Part shown: piece by piece, positions 1-7,200 of the stretch
Position numbering within the stretch: the stretch's first letter is position 1
Layout: each line of letters starts with the position of its first letter
From: G020350405 sp964513655
GTDB taxonomy: Bacteria; Planctomycetota; Phycisphaerae; Sedimentisphaerales; Anaerobacaceae
DNA length: 25,342 nucleotides
Direction: 5' to 3'
Assembly (NCBI GenBank): GCA_964513655.1
Contig: CAZENQ010000044.1
Coordinates: 1 to 25,342 of the forward strand
Position numbers and translations under genes: made by a program
Notes under the pieces: model-generated
What the model was told of the DNA's origin: nothing
Database searches by the model: none
The model's input: the letters and a program-made list of their open reading frames with translations, nothing else

Positions 1-1
1 A

Positions 2-706
2 GGGGGCTATCACGGTCTTGCCATAAAGGCCGACGGCAGCATCGCAGGATGGGGGGCTAATGATTGTGGTCAGGCAGCACCACCTTCGGGAAATGACTTT
101 GTAGCTGTCTCCGCAGGACGACGGCACAGTCTTGCCCTGAGGGCCGACGGCAGCGTCGCAGGGTGGGGAAGTAATGATGATGGTCAGGCAACGCCGCCTG
201 AAGGGAATGGCTTTGTAGCTGTCTCCGCAGGAGGGGAACACAGTCTTGCCATAAAAGAAGTCCCACCTATAGAAGCAGAAATAAAACTTAAGCCGGGTAC
301 GCTCAACCTTCGAAGTAAGGGCAAGTGGATTATGTGTCTCATTCGCCTGCCCGAAGATTACAACGTCGCCGACATCGAGCCCAATAGCATCTTGCTTGAG
401 GATGAAATTGAGGCCGAACGGGTATGGTTAGGGGATGAATTTGCAATCGCGAAGTTCAGCCGGAGAGAGGTAAAGGAAATGCTTGCTGAGGTGGAAACAC
501 CTGCCGAGGTGGAACTGGTTGTGAGCGGTGAACTTAGTGACGGGACTATATTTGAGGGTACGGATACGATTAGAGTAATAGATAAAGGCCGCAGAGAAAA
601 TAAGTTGGGCACGAAAAAGCCCAAAGAGCACAAAAGGGTTAAAAAAGTTAGCCGCAGAGGACCTGGGGGCGGCCTTTGGCCGCAAGCAAAAACTTCAAAG
701 CACTAA
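2..706 (+). CDS. RCC1-repeat protein, 3' part only
   Basis: The reading frame is open from the window edge to the TAA ending at 706, so the gene begins upstream. The N-terminal visible part has two to three RCC1-type repeats of about 38 residues, each with the pattern HSLALRADGSVAGWG, then GQA-PP and FVAVSAG. RCC1 repeats form beta-propellers that act as binding scaffolds; in planctomycete-type bacteria they are common in secreted proteins. After the propeller comes a domain of about 110 residues, starting near the motif IKLKPGTLNLRSKGKW and ending near GTDTIRVIDKG, which resembles a beta-rich domain often found at the C-terminus of secreted planctomycete and archaeal proteins. The last 35 residues are very basic (Lys/Arg-rich). 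A start at 332 is open but lies inside this domain, so it is not the real start. Family assignment is firm; the biological role is unknown. Confidence 0.85.
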   Translation, partial: GGYHGLAIKADGSIAGWGANDCGQAAPPSGNDFVAVSAGRRHSLALRADGSVAGWGSNDDGQATPPEGNGFVAVSAGGEHSLAIKEVPPIEAEIKLKPGTLNLRSKGKWIMCLIRLPEDYNVADIEPNSILLEDEIEAERVWLGDEFAIAKFSRREVKEMLAEVETPAEVELVVSGELSDGTIFEGTDTIRVIDKGRRENKLGTKKPKEHKRVKKVSRRGPGGGLWPQAKTSKH

Positions 707-752
707 ACACCTCTGCTTTTGGGGTGTGGCAATGACAGTGTTAAAAGTAGCA

Positions 753-774
753 GGCTCCGCATTTTAGCGGAGCC
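753..774. terminator. Putative shared terminator hairpin
   Basis: A perfect 8-bp stem, GGCTCCGC and GCGGAGCC, closes a 6-base loop. It lies between the convergent RCC1-type gene (ends 706) and the cold-shock gene (ends at 803 on the minus strand), so it could end both transcripts. There is only a weak T-rich stretch after it on the minus strand and none on the plus strand, so its strength is uncertain. Confidence 0.45.
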
Positions 775-802
775 GATTATTTCGGGGCAGTCATGTGGTA
801 TG

Positions 803-1006
803 TCAAGCCGGGAAAACTTTTGTGGCGCAGGGGCCCTTTTTTCCCTCTCCAATCTCGAACTTGACCTTCTGACCTTCCTGAAGGGTGGCATAGCCTGCTG
901 TCATGATTTCGGAGTGGTGGACAAAGAGGTCGTCGCCTTCGTCATCGGGGGTAATAAAGCCAAAGCCCTTCTTTTCGTTAAACCATTTTACTGTACCTGT
1001 ACTCAC
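803..1006 (-). CDS. Cold-shock domain protein (Csp family)
   Basis: This 67-residue protein is a single cold-shock domain of normal length. It binds single-stranded RNA and DNA and is expected to melt RNA structure in the cytoplasm. Both RNA-binding motifs are visible: RNP1 KGFGFI at residues 13-18 and RNP2 LFVHH at 27-31, with the usual N-terminal GTVKWFN. The start codon is GTG (1004-1006); an AGGAG at 1013-1017 lies six bases upstream and fixes it. The gene stands alone, with its own promoter near 1115-1142 and an untranslated leader of about 100 bases containing a hairpin. Such long leaders are typical of cold-induced csp genes and allow temperature-dependent translation, but cold regulation here is inferred. 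Confidence 0.95.
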   Translation of the reverse strand: MSTGTVKWFNEKKGFGFITPDDEGDDLFVHHSEIMTAGYATLQEGQKVKFEIGEGKKGPCATKVFPA

Positions 1007-1050
1007 TATTTACTCCTGTGGCCATTAGAGCGGCCGTAAATTTGTTGCGT

Positions 1051-1088
1051 GTCTCTCACATTCTATAAAGAGGATACTCCTGAGAGAC
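1051..1088 (-). promoter_or_regulatory. Hairpin in the cold-shock gene leader
   Basis: GTCTCTCA (1051-1058) and TGAGAGAC (1081-1088) form a perfect 8-bp stem around a 22-base loop. The structure falls wholly inside the predicted leader, about 45 bases upstream of the start codon. It may be an RNA structure that changes with temperature, as in other csp leaders; the regulatory role is inference. Confidence 0.5.
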
Positions 1089-1114
1089 GAAAGAATATAC
1101 TCGAAAACGGCGGT

Positions 1115-1142
1115 ATTATAGCACAAGGAGGAAAGGTTTCAA
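1115..1142 (-). promoter_or_regulatory. Strong sigma70-type promoter of the cold-shock gene
   Basis: Read on the minus strand, TTGAAA (1137-1142) is followed after 16 bases by a perfect TATAAT (1115-1120), preceded by TGC, which makes an extended -10. The predicted transcription start is near 1107, giving a leader of about 100 bases before the GTG at 1006. This is the best promoter match in the window. Confidence 0.75.
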
Positions 1143-1245
1143 GGGAAAATAAATAAAAATTGCGGTAATTTGGGGGCGTGGGCCAGAGCCCATTAGAGTC
1201 GGTGGGACTTTAGGCAATAGGGGAGGCAGCGGGCAAATTGCGGCG

Positions 1246-2451
1246 TCATTTTTTTAGGGCGTTGTCGAGGTCGGCGATGATGTCTGCGGGGTCTTCGCAG
1301 CCGACGGCGAGACGGAAGAGGGTGTCGGTTATACCGAGGGCGTATCGCTGCCTTCTGGAACAGTCGTAGTAGGTGACCAGCGCGGGGTGGGTGATGAGGG
1401 TCTCGACGCCACCGAAGCTGGGGCCGATGTAGCAGAGGCGGAGGCGGTCGAGGAACTGCTTTGCGGTGCTTAGGTTTCCCTTTGTCTCGAAGGTGACAAC
1501 GCCGCCGCCACCTTGCATCTGGGCGATGGCGACCCGGTAATGGGGGTGGGATTTGAGGAAGGGGTAATAGACCTTTTTTATGCGGGGGTGGGATTCGAGG
1601 AATTTGGCGACTTCGAGGGCGGTTTGGTTTTGCTTTGCGACGCGGAGGGGGAAGGTTTTCAGGCCTCGCAGGAGCAGGTAGCAGCAGTGCGGGTCGATAG
1701 TTCCGCCCATAGACTTGTGGAGGTCTCTTATTTTTTCGATGAGTTCCTTTCGGCCGAGGACGACTCCGGCGAGGATGTCATTGTGGCCGGCGAGGTATTT
1801 GGTGCAGCTTTGGAGGACGATGTCCATTCCGAACTCAATGGGGCGCTGGTTAAATGGGGTGGCGAAGGTGCTGTCGATGAGCGTGAGGACGTTGTGGCGG
1901 TCGGCGATTTTTTTTATTTTGACGAGGTCGAAGATGTTGAGGTATGGGTTTGTGGGGGATTCGGAGAAGATGAAGCGGGTGTTTTTCCTGACGGCGCGTT
2001 CGAGCTTGCGGTAGTCGCCGAATGGGACGATGGTGCAGCCGATGGCGAACTGCTTTAGGTATGAGCGGCAGAATTCGAGGGTTTTTTTGTAGCTGTCGTC
2101 GGTGATGACGATGTGGTCGCCGGACTGTACGAGTGAGAGGATGGTGGTAGTTATTGCGCTCATGCCGGAAGAGAAGACGACGCAGTCTTCGGCACCGTCG
2201 AGGTTTGCAAGTCGGGCCTCGGCGATTTTGGCGGTGGGGTTGCCGTATCGGCCGTATTCGAAGTGCTCTTTGCCCTTTTTGGTGTAGTCCTCAATGCCCT
2301 TGCTGCCTCTGAAGGTGTACGTGGAGGTCTGGATGATGGGGGTGGTGATGGAGTCGGCGTATTTTCTTCTGGGCTCGCCGGCGTGGATTGAGCGTGTGGA
2401 GAGGGATTTTCGGTTGCGCCGGATTTTTGGCCTTTTAGGAGACTGAGGCAT
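1246..2451 (-). CDS. Cys/Met metabolism PLP-dependent enzyme (cystathionine gamma-synthase-like)
   Basis: A 401-residue fold-type I PLP enzyme of the cystathionine gamma-synthase/beta-lyase family, acting in transsulfuration or methionine synthesis in the cytoplasm. The family signatures are present: YGRYGNPT near the N-terminus, FSSGMSA in the cofactor region, LIDSTFATP, and the PLP-lysine in SCTKYLAGHND (Lys218 from this start). The GHND variant, rather than GHSD, is also seen in plant-type cystathionine gamma-synthases. Substrate (O-acylhomoserine, cystathionine or a homologue) cannot be settled by eye. The ATG at 2449-2451 is preferred because AAAGGAA lies about eight bases upstream; a TTG at 2481 would add ten residues but has no ribosome site. 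It follows mocA on the same strand after 113 bases, so it may be transcribed separately. Confidence 0.88.
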   Translation of the reverse strand: MPQSPKRPKIRRNRKSLSTRSIHAGEPRRKYADSITTPIIQTSTYTFRGSKGIEDYTKKGKEHFEYGRYGNPTAKIAEARLANLDGAEDCVVFSSGMSAITTTILSLVQSGDHIVITDDSYKKTLEFCRSYLKQFAIGCTIVPFGDYRKLERAVRKNTRFIFSESPTNPYLNIFDLVKIKKIADRHNVLTLIDSTFATPFNQRPIEFGMDIVLQSCTKYLAGHNDILAGVVLGRKELIEKIRDLHKSMGGTIDPHCCYLLLRGLKTFPLRVAKQNQTALEVAKFLESHPRIKKVYYPFLKSHPHYRVAIAQMQGGGGVVTFETKGNLSTAKQFLDRLRLCYIGPSFGGVETLITHPALVTYYDCSRRQRYALGITDTLFRLAVGCEDPADIIADLDNALKK

Positions 2452-2564
2452 ATTTGGTTCCTTTCGCGATAAAAGTGGCAAAGGAGCTTCGGTACATCGT
2501 TTTCACGGTTCGTTGTTTACCGTAAAGGAGGAGCAAATTCAAGTAAATTCTGATTAGGCAGTGT

Positions 2565-3152
2565 TTAGGGGTCTTGTCCGAAATGTGCTTTATAGTCGGC
2601 GGGGGTGTCGATACTGATGCGGGCGGCGGGTACGGAAGTTTCGAGTTCGGTGACTTTATCTTCGTTCGAGTAGAGGACGTATCTTGCACCCTGGTCTTCG
2701 GGGGCGTTTAGCAGTTCGTGGAAGAGGGACCTGGCGAAGAGTGTGGGGTGGCCTCTTTCTTTATTAAAGACAGGGACTATGATGGGGCCGGCGGTTTGTT
2801 TGAATCTGGCGATGATGCTGTTGACGAGGTCTTTGGTGATGAAGGGGCTGTCGACGAGGCAGAGGAGGATGGCTTCGGTATCCTCAGGAATATTTTCGAG
2901 TGCGGCAATCAGGGAGGAGAGCTGGCCTTTTTGATAATTTTTGTTTATGACAACGCTTGTCTCAGAGAGGTCGATGGATTTTTGGATGGTGTCGGCGTGT
3001 GCTCCGAGGACGACGGTGATTGTGTCAACGTCCGAGGATTTGAGGACGGAGATGATTTGCTCGAGGAAGGTTCTGTCTTTGAATTTGAGGAGGGGTTTTG
3101 GCTTTCCCATTCTCTTTGATTCGCCGGCCGCTAATATTACTGCGTTTATCAT
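2565..3152 (-). CDS. mocA: MocA-like molybdenum cofactor nucleotidyltransferase
   Basis: A 195-residue nucleotidyltransferase of the MobA/MocA superfamily. MocA enzymes join CMP to molybdopterin-Mo to make the cytosine dinucleotide cofactor used by xanthine oxidase-family enzymes. The nucleotide-binding start LAAGESKRMGKPKPLL (residues 7-22), the acidic metal-binding motif LVDSPF and the RGHPTLF motif are all visible. Length is normal for MocA. It lies 23 bases after the XdhC-like gene on the same strand and opposite a molybdenum hydroxylase operon, which supports a cofactor role over a sugar nucleotidyltransferase role. The ribosome site is weak (GAAGAG). Cytidylyl versus guanylyl specificity is inferred from context. 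Confidence 0.85.
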   Translation of the reverse strand: MINAVILAAGESKRMGKPKPLLKFKDRTFLEQIISVLKSSDVDTITVVLGAHADTIQKSIDLSETSVVINKNYQKGQLSSLIAALENIPEDTEAILLCLVDSPFITKDLVNSIIARFKQTAGPIIVPVFNKERGHPTLFARSLFHELLNAPEDQGARYVLYSNEDKVTELETSVPAARISIDTPADYKAHFGQDP

Positions 3153-3175
3153 AGGTTTTGCTCTTCAGGCTTTGT

Positions 3176-4240
3176 TCAAGCTATTGTCATATGGTTTGGT
3201 TGGGGAGTAGTCCCGAGTCTTCTTATTTTTACGAGTTCGGCGACGATGCTAAAGGCGATTTCTTCGGGTGTAAGCGCACCAATTGAAATACCGATGGGGG
3301 AATACACCCTGCTCAGGGACTGCTGGGGGACGTTTCTTTCGTTGAGATTTTTTAAGATGGCGGAGGTCTTTTTCCTGCTGCCTATCATTCCGATGTATTT
3401 GGCGTTGGTTTTGAGGGCCTTTTCGAGGACGGTCTGGTCGGACTTGTGTCCCTTAGTAACGATGACGATGTAAGAATTGTCGTTGGTGTCAAGCTGACCG
3501 AAGACGTTCTCATAGTGGTCAACGATGATATTGTCTGCATCGGGGAACCTGTCTTTGTTTGCGAATTCGGGCCGGTCGTCCCATACGGTAACCCGAAAAT
3601 TCAGAGATTTGGCGTATCTCGAGATGTGGCTGGCGAGGTGTCCTGCGCCGAAGATGAAAAGTTTTGGCTGTTGGGAGATGGTTTCAATGAAGATTTGTGT
3701 GCCGTCGGGCAATGTTGTCTTTGTTGTTTGTTCTTTTGCAACGATTTGTTTTACAGACTTGATGGTTTCGGGGGAGAAATTAAGGCCGGTGAAGGTATCA
3801 GGATGCCCGACATTTTTGAGGAGGATTTTCTCGGGCGACTTTTCGGGAGAAATTATTGAGATAAGGGCAGCGTTTGGGGGATTGTCGGCAGTTGAAAGGT
3901 CTTTGAATAAGGGAAGGGAGTTTTTATCAAAGGTTTCAATAAGAAGTTCGATTAAGCCGCCGCAAATTGGCTTTTGGTCATCCGGCGTACCATCGAGGTC
4001 AAATGAGCAGAGCTGAGTTTGAGATTTTGGCAGCAGATTTTTGGCCGTGGTAATCATTTCGGCTTCGATGAAGCCGCCTCCGACGGTGCCGAGGGTTTGG
4101 GCATTTTTGCCCCAGACGAGCATTTTGTAGCCGACTTTGCCGGGGGTGGAGCCGGTAGCTGATATGACCGTTACGAGGGCGACATTTTGGCCGGCTTCGA
4201 GGAGCTGGGCGGCTTTTTTGTATATTTGGCGGTCGTTCAT
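3176..4240 (-). CDS. xdhC: XdhC/CoxI-type molybdoenzyme maturation protein
   Basis: This 354-residue protein has the two-part XdhC layout: an N-terminal XdhC/CoxI domain with GSTPGKVGYKM and the GTVGGGFIEAE motif (about residues 30-61), and a C-terminal Rossmann domain beginning FIFGAGHLA (GAGH at 198-201) and containing VTKGHKSD and YIGMIGSRKK. XdhC proteins bind the molybdenum cofactor, help add the essential sulfur ligand and insert it into xanthine dehydrogenase-like enzymes. It is the first gene of a probable xdhC-mocA pair and is divergent from the enzyme subunits at 4387-7109, which are its likely client. No clear ribosome site is seen before the ATG at 4240. Confidence 0.92.
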   Translation of the reverse strand: MNDRQIYKKAAQLLEAGQNVALVTVISATGSTPGKVGYKMLVWGKNAQTLGTVGGGFIEAEMITTAKNLLPKSQTQLCSFDLDGTPDDQKPICGGLIELLIETFDKNSLPLFKDLSTADNPPNAALISIISPEKSPEKILLKNVGHPDTFTGLNFSPETIKSVKQIVAKEQTTKTTLPDGTQIFIETISQQPKLFIFGAGHLASHISRYAKSLNFRVTVWDDRPEFANKDRFPDADNIIVDHYENVFGQLDTNDNSYIVIVTKGHKSDQTVLEKALKTNAKYIGMIGSRKKTSAILKNLNERNVPQQSLSRVYSPIGISIGALTPEEIAFSIVAELVKIRRLGTTPQPNHMTIA

Positions 4241-4284
4241 AGTTTGGGGGCGGACATTGTAATTTGTCGAAATTGATTTCTGTC

Positions 4285-4312
4285 TTGCATTGTCGGCGGT
4301 TCATTGTATAAC
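4285..4312 (+). promoter_or_regulatory. Candidate promoter of the molybdenum hydroxylase operon
   Basis: TTGCAT (4285-4290), 16 bases, then TATAAC (4307-4312) lies in the 146-base divergent spacer, about 75 bases before the first plus-strand start. The -10 match is good, the -35 is poor. Confidence 0.35.
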
Positions 4313-4386
4313 AAAACGGTGTAATGAGAAACGGGCTTTTTTATTTAATAGCCGGGGGCTGAGTCTTCTAAAAGGAGGCTGATACG

Positions 4387-4866
4387 ATGGAAAAGATTTC
4401 TTTTAAACTCAATGGCAAGCCTACGACGCTGACTGTGGATGGTGAGCGGTCGCTGTTGTGGGTATTGCGCAGCGACCTTGGGCTTACGGGGACCAAGTAC
4501 GGCTGCGGTGTGGGCTTATGCGGGGCGTGCACGGTTATTGTGGGCAATAAGGCAGTGCGGTCATGTCAAGTTGCTATGAAGGATGTAAAGGGAAAAGAGG
4601 TCCTTACTATTGAGGGGTTAGCGAAGGAGGGAAAGCTGCATCCTGTGCAGGAGGCGTTTGTAAAACATGATGCGCTGCAGTGCGGGTTCTGTACGCCGGG
4701 GATGATAATGAATGCGTATGGCCTGTTGCTGGAAAATCCGCGACCGAGCCGGGCGGAGATTATAGAAGAGATGGATAATAACCTTTGCAGATGCGGGGCG
4801 CATAACCGGATTGTAGAGGCGATTGAAACGGCGGCGACAGCGATGAAAGGAGGTGAGCGGTCATGA
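4387..4866 (+). CDS. 2Fe-2S subunit of a xanthine oxidase-family molybdenum hydroxylase
   Basis: This 159-residue protein carries two [2Fe-2S] clusters that pass electrons from the molybdenum site. The plant-ferredoxin-like cluster uses Cys40, Cys45, Cys48 and Cys60 (motif CGVGLCGAC); the second, helical cluster uses Cys99, Cys102, Cys134 and Cys136 (QCGFCTPG and LCRCG). Length matches IorA/CoxS/XdhC-type small subunits. AAGGAGG sits 7-9 bases before the ATG. Its stop overlaps the start of the next gene by four bases (ATGA), so the two are translationally coupled. No FAD-binding middle subunit is encoded nearby, as in two-subunit isoquinoline 1-oxidoreductase-type enzymes, whose electrons go to a cytochrome or other carrier. 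The actual substrate is unknown. Confidence 0.93.
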   Translation: MEKISFKLNGKPTTLTVDGERSLLWVLRSDLGLTGTKYGCGVGLCGACTVIVGNKAVRSCQVAMKDVKGKEVLTIEGLAKEGKLHPVQEAFVKHDALQCGFCTPGMIMNAYGLLLENPRPSRAEIIEEMDNNLCRCGAHNRIVEAIETAATAMKGGERS

Positions 4867-7109
4867 GAGAGGAACGGAGTGGAAATGTTGAGTGTAGTGA
4901 AACGACTGATGCGGGCTTAAGCCGGCGTGAATTCTTGAAGGCCCTTGGTGGCGGAATCTTCATCTTTTTCTGTGTGGGGGATTCTTCAACTTTAGGCGCT
5001 GTGAACAGGCGGGACTGGGGGTATCCGGAGGATTTTAACGCTTACCTTAGAATCGGCGCGGATGGAAGGGTCAGCTGCTTTACCGGCAAGATTGAACAGG
5101 GGCAGGGCGTAATTACATCACTGGCGCAGACCTTGGCGGATGAGATTGATGTTGCTTTAGAATCAGTAGATATGGTCATGGGTGATACGGACCGCTGTCC
5201 GTACGACATGGGGACATTTGGGTCTTTGACGACGCGGTTTTTCGGGCCTGTGCTGCGAGAGGCGGGGGCGGAGGCGAGGTCGGTCCTGATGGAATTAGCG
5301 GCTGAGCAACTGAATATGCCTCGCGAAAGGCTTACTATAGAGAATGGGGTAATATTCGATAAGAGCGAGAGGGGCAAGCGGGTTACTTATGCGCAACTGG
5401 CGAAGGGCAAGATAATCGAGAGGCATCTAAAGAAGAAGCCTAATGTGAAGAGTGTGTCTGAATTTAAGGTCATCGGCAAGCCGACGCTGCGGCAGGATGC
5501 CGTGGAGAAGGTAACCGGCAAGGCGAAGTATGCGGCGGACATTCGGCCGGAGGGGATGTTGTATGCGAGGATTCTGCGGCCTCCGGCGCACGGCGCGAAG
5601 TTGAAGAGCGTGGATACCTCGGCGGCGGAGAAGACCGAAGGCGTTCGGGTGGTCAGGGACGGTGATTTGGTAGCGGTGCTGTGCAAGAGTCCCGATGGGG
5701 CGGAGAAGGCGCTGGCGAAGGTCAAGGCGGAATTTGATGTGCCGGAGGCGAAGGTTGACGATAAGAATATTTCCGAGCATTTGCTTAAGAGCGGTGTGGA
5801 AGATGACGTGGAGGACGAGGCAGGTGATATCGAAAAGGGAGAGAAGCTTGCGGATGAGGTGGTTGAGCGGACATACGTGAGCGGTTATGTTGCGCATGCT
5901 CCGGTAGAGCCGCATGCCGCTGTGGCGAAGGTGGAAGGCAGCAAGGTCACTGTGTGGGCGTCGACCCAAACTCCCTTTAGGCTCAAAGACAATATAGCGG
6001 AGGAATTGGGAATAGCTAAGAAGAACGTGCGTATTATTACGCCATTTGTGGGTGGAGGATTCGGCGGGAAGACGAAAAATGCACAGGCGGTAGAGGCGGC
6101 GCGGTTGGCGAAATTGGCGGGCAGGCCGGTTCAGGTGGCGTGGACACGGGCGGAGGAATTCTTCTATGATGCCTTTCGGCCGGCCTCGGTGATTAAGGTA
6201 AAGTCGGGGGTTACGAAGGCGGGCAAGGTTGTTCTCTGGGACTTCGATATTTATTATGCGGGGGGGAGGGGTTCGAAGCTGTTCTATAATGTGGTGAACC
6301 ATCGGACGACCACGTACGGGGACGGAGAAGATGCGCCGAGGGCGCATCCGTTTGCGACGGGCGCCTGGCGGGCGCCGGCCAACCACAACAATACGTTCGC
6401 AAGGGAATGCCAGATGGATATTATGGCGGAGAAGGCAGGGATGGACCCGGTGGAATTTCGGCTGAAGAACCTGACGGACGAGAAAATGAGAGGAGTCCTT
6501 AAGGCGGCGGTGGAGAAATTCGGCTGGACGCCGGCGAAGGCACCGAGCGGCCGGGGTATCGGTGTTGCGCTGGGGATTGATTCGGGGACGTATGTGGCGA
6601 CGATAGCGGAGGTTGGCGTGGACAAGAGAAGGGGAAGCGTTAAGGTCAAGCGGGTGGTATGCGTGCAGGATATGGGCCTGGTGATTAACCCGCAAGGGGC
6701 CAGGCTGCAGATGGAAGGTTGTATCACGATGGGGTTGGGCTATGTGCTGTCGGAAGAGGTGCATTTCAAGGGTGGGGAGGTCCTTGACTTGAACTTTAAT
6801 ACGTATGAGCTGCCCAAATTCTCGTGGGTGCCGAAGATAGAGACGGTGACGATAGAGGCGGATGACCAGCCGCCGCAGGGGGGCGGGGAGCCGGGGATTA
6901 TCTGCTTAGGCGGGGCGGTAGCCAATGCTATTTACGACGCGATGGGGGCGAGGGTGCTGCAGCTTCCGATGACGAGAGAGAGGGTAAGAGAGGCAATGGC
7001 ACAAGGACAGCAGATAGCGGTTAGCGGACAGCGTGCAGTGGTTTGGAAAAGGATGGGTGGTGGGGGATTTTTGGTTGAATTAGGAGAGGGAATTGGTAGA
7101 ATGCGGTGA
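4863..7109 (+). CDS. Molybdopterin-binding subunit, IorB-like, Tat-exported
   Basis: A 748-residue large subunit that hydroxylates an aldehyde or N-heterocycle with water as oxygen source. It has an N-terminal twin-arginine signal (SRREFLK, Arg21-Arg22, followed by a hydrophobic stretch), suggesting that the folded complex is exported to the periplasm. Cofactor motifs VGGGFGGK (396-403) and GAWRAPANH are present, and GGGEPG places the catalytic glutamate at Glu676. The early EQGQGVITSLAQTLADE motif is typical of the IorB type. GGAGGTGA precedes the start and the gene overlaps its partner by four bases. The final tail (EGIGRMR and stop) is encoded by the first copy of the repeated element found before the following genes, so the original C-terminus may have been altered. 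Confidence 0.9.
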   Translation: MREERSGNVECSETTDAGLSRREFLKALGGGIFIFFCVGDSSTLGAVNRRDWGYPEDFNAYLRIGADGRVSCFTGKIEQGQGVITSLAQTLADEIDVALESVDMVMGDTDRCPYDMGTFGSLTTRFFGPVLREAGAEARSVLMELAAEQLNMPRERLTIENGVIFDKSERGKRVTYAQLAKGKIIERHLKKKPNVKSVSEFKVIGKPTLRQDAVEKVTGKAKYAADIRPEGMLYARILRPPAHGAKLKSVDTSAAEKTEGVRVVRDGDLVAVLCKSPDGAEKALAKVKAEFDVPEAKVDDKNISEHLLKSGVEDDVEDEAGDIEKGEKLADEVVERTYVSGYVAHAPVEPHAAVAKVEGSKVTVWASTQTPFRLKDNIAEELGIAKKNVRIITPFVGGGFGGKTKNAQAVEAARLAKLAGRPVQVAWTRAEEFFYDAFRPASVIKVKSGVTKAGKVVLWDFDIYYAGGRGSKLFYNVVNHRTTTYGDGEDAPRAHPFATGAWRAPANHNNTFARECQMDIMAEKAGMDPVEFRLKNLTDEKMRGVLKAAVEKFGWTPAKAPSGRGIGVALGIDSGTYVATIAEVGVDKRRGSVKVKRVVCVQDMGLVINPQGARLQMEGCITMGLGYVLSEEVHFKGGEVLDLNFNTYELPKFSWVPKIETVTIEADDQPPQGGGEPGIICLGGAVANAIYDAMGARVLQLPMTRERVREAMAQGQQIAVSGQRAVVWKRMGGGGFLVELGEGIGRMR

Positions 7110-7120
7110 AAGGGAAACTA
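7088..7120 (+). repeat. Repeat copy 1 of the cassette-associated element
   Basis: GGGAATTGG, TAGAAT (7097-7102), then GCGGTGAAAGGGAAACT. The TGA inside GCGGTGA is the stop codon of the molybdopterin subunit gene. The TAGAAT lies 104 bases before the start at 7201. Confidence 0.65.
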
Positions 7121-7200
7121 TGGCTTGGAATCGAGGAATTAAAAGGCTTGGTTGTGTAGCCAGACGCTTAATATGGGAAATATCAGTGGACGTGTAAATC

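Noticed and set aside
1183..1196. TGGGC/GCCCA hairpin as terminator of the PLP enzyme gene
   Set aside because: Short stem with no T-run on the relevant strand.
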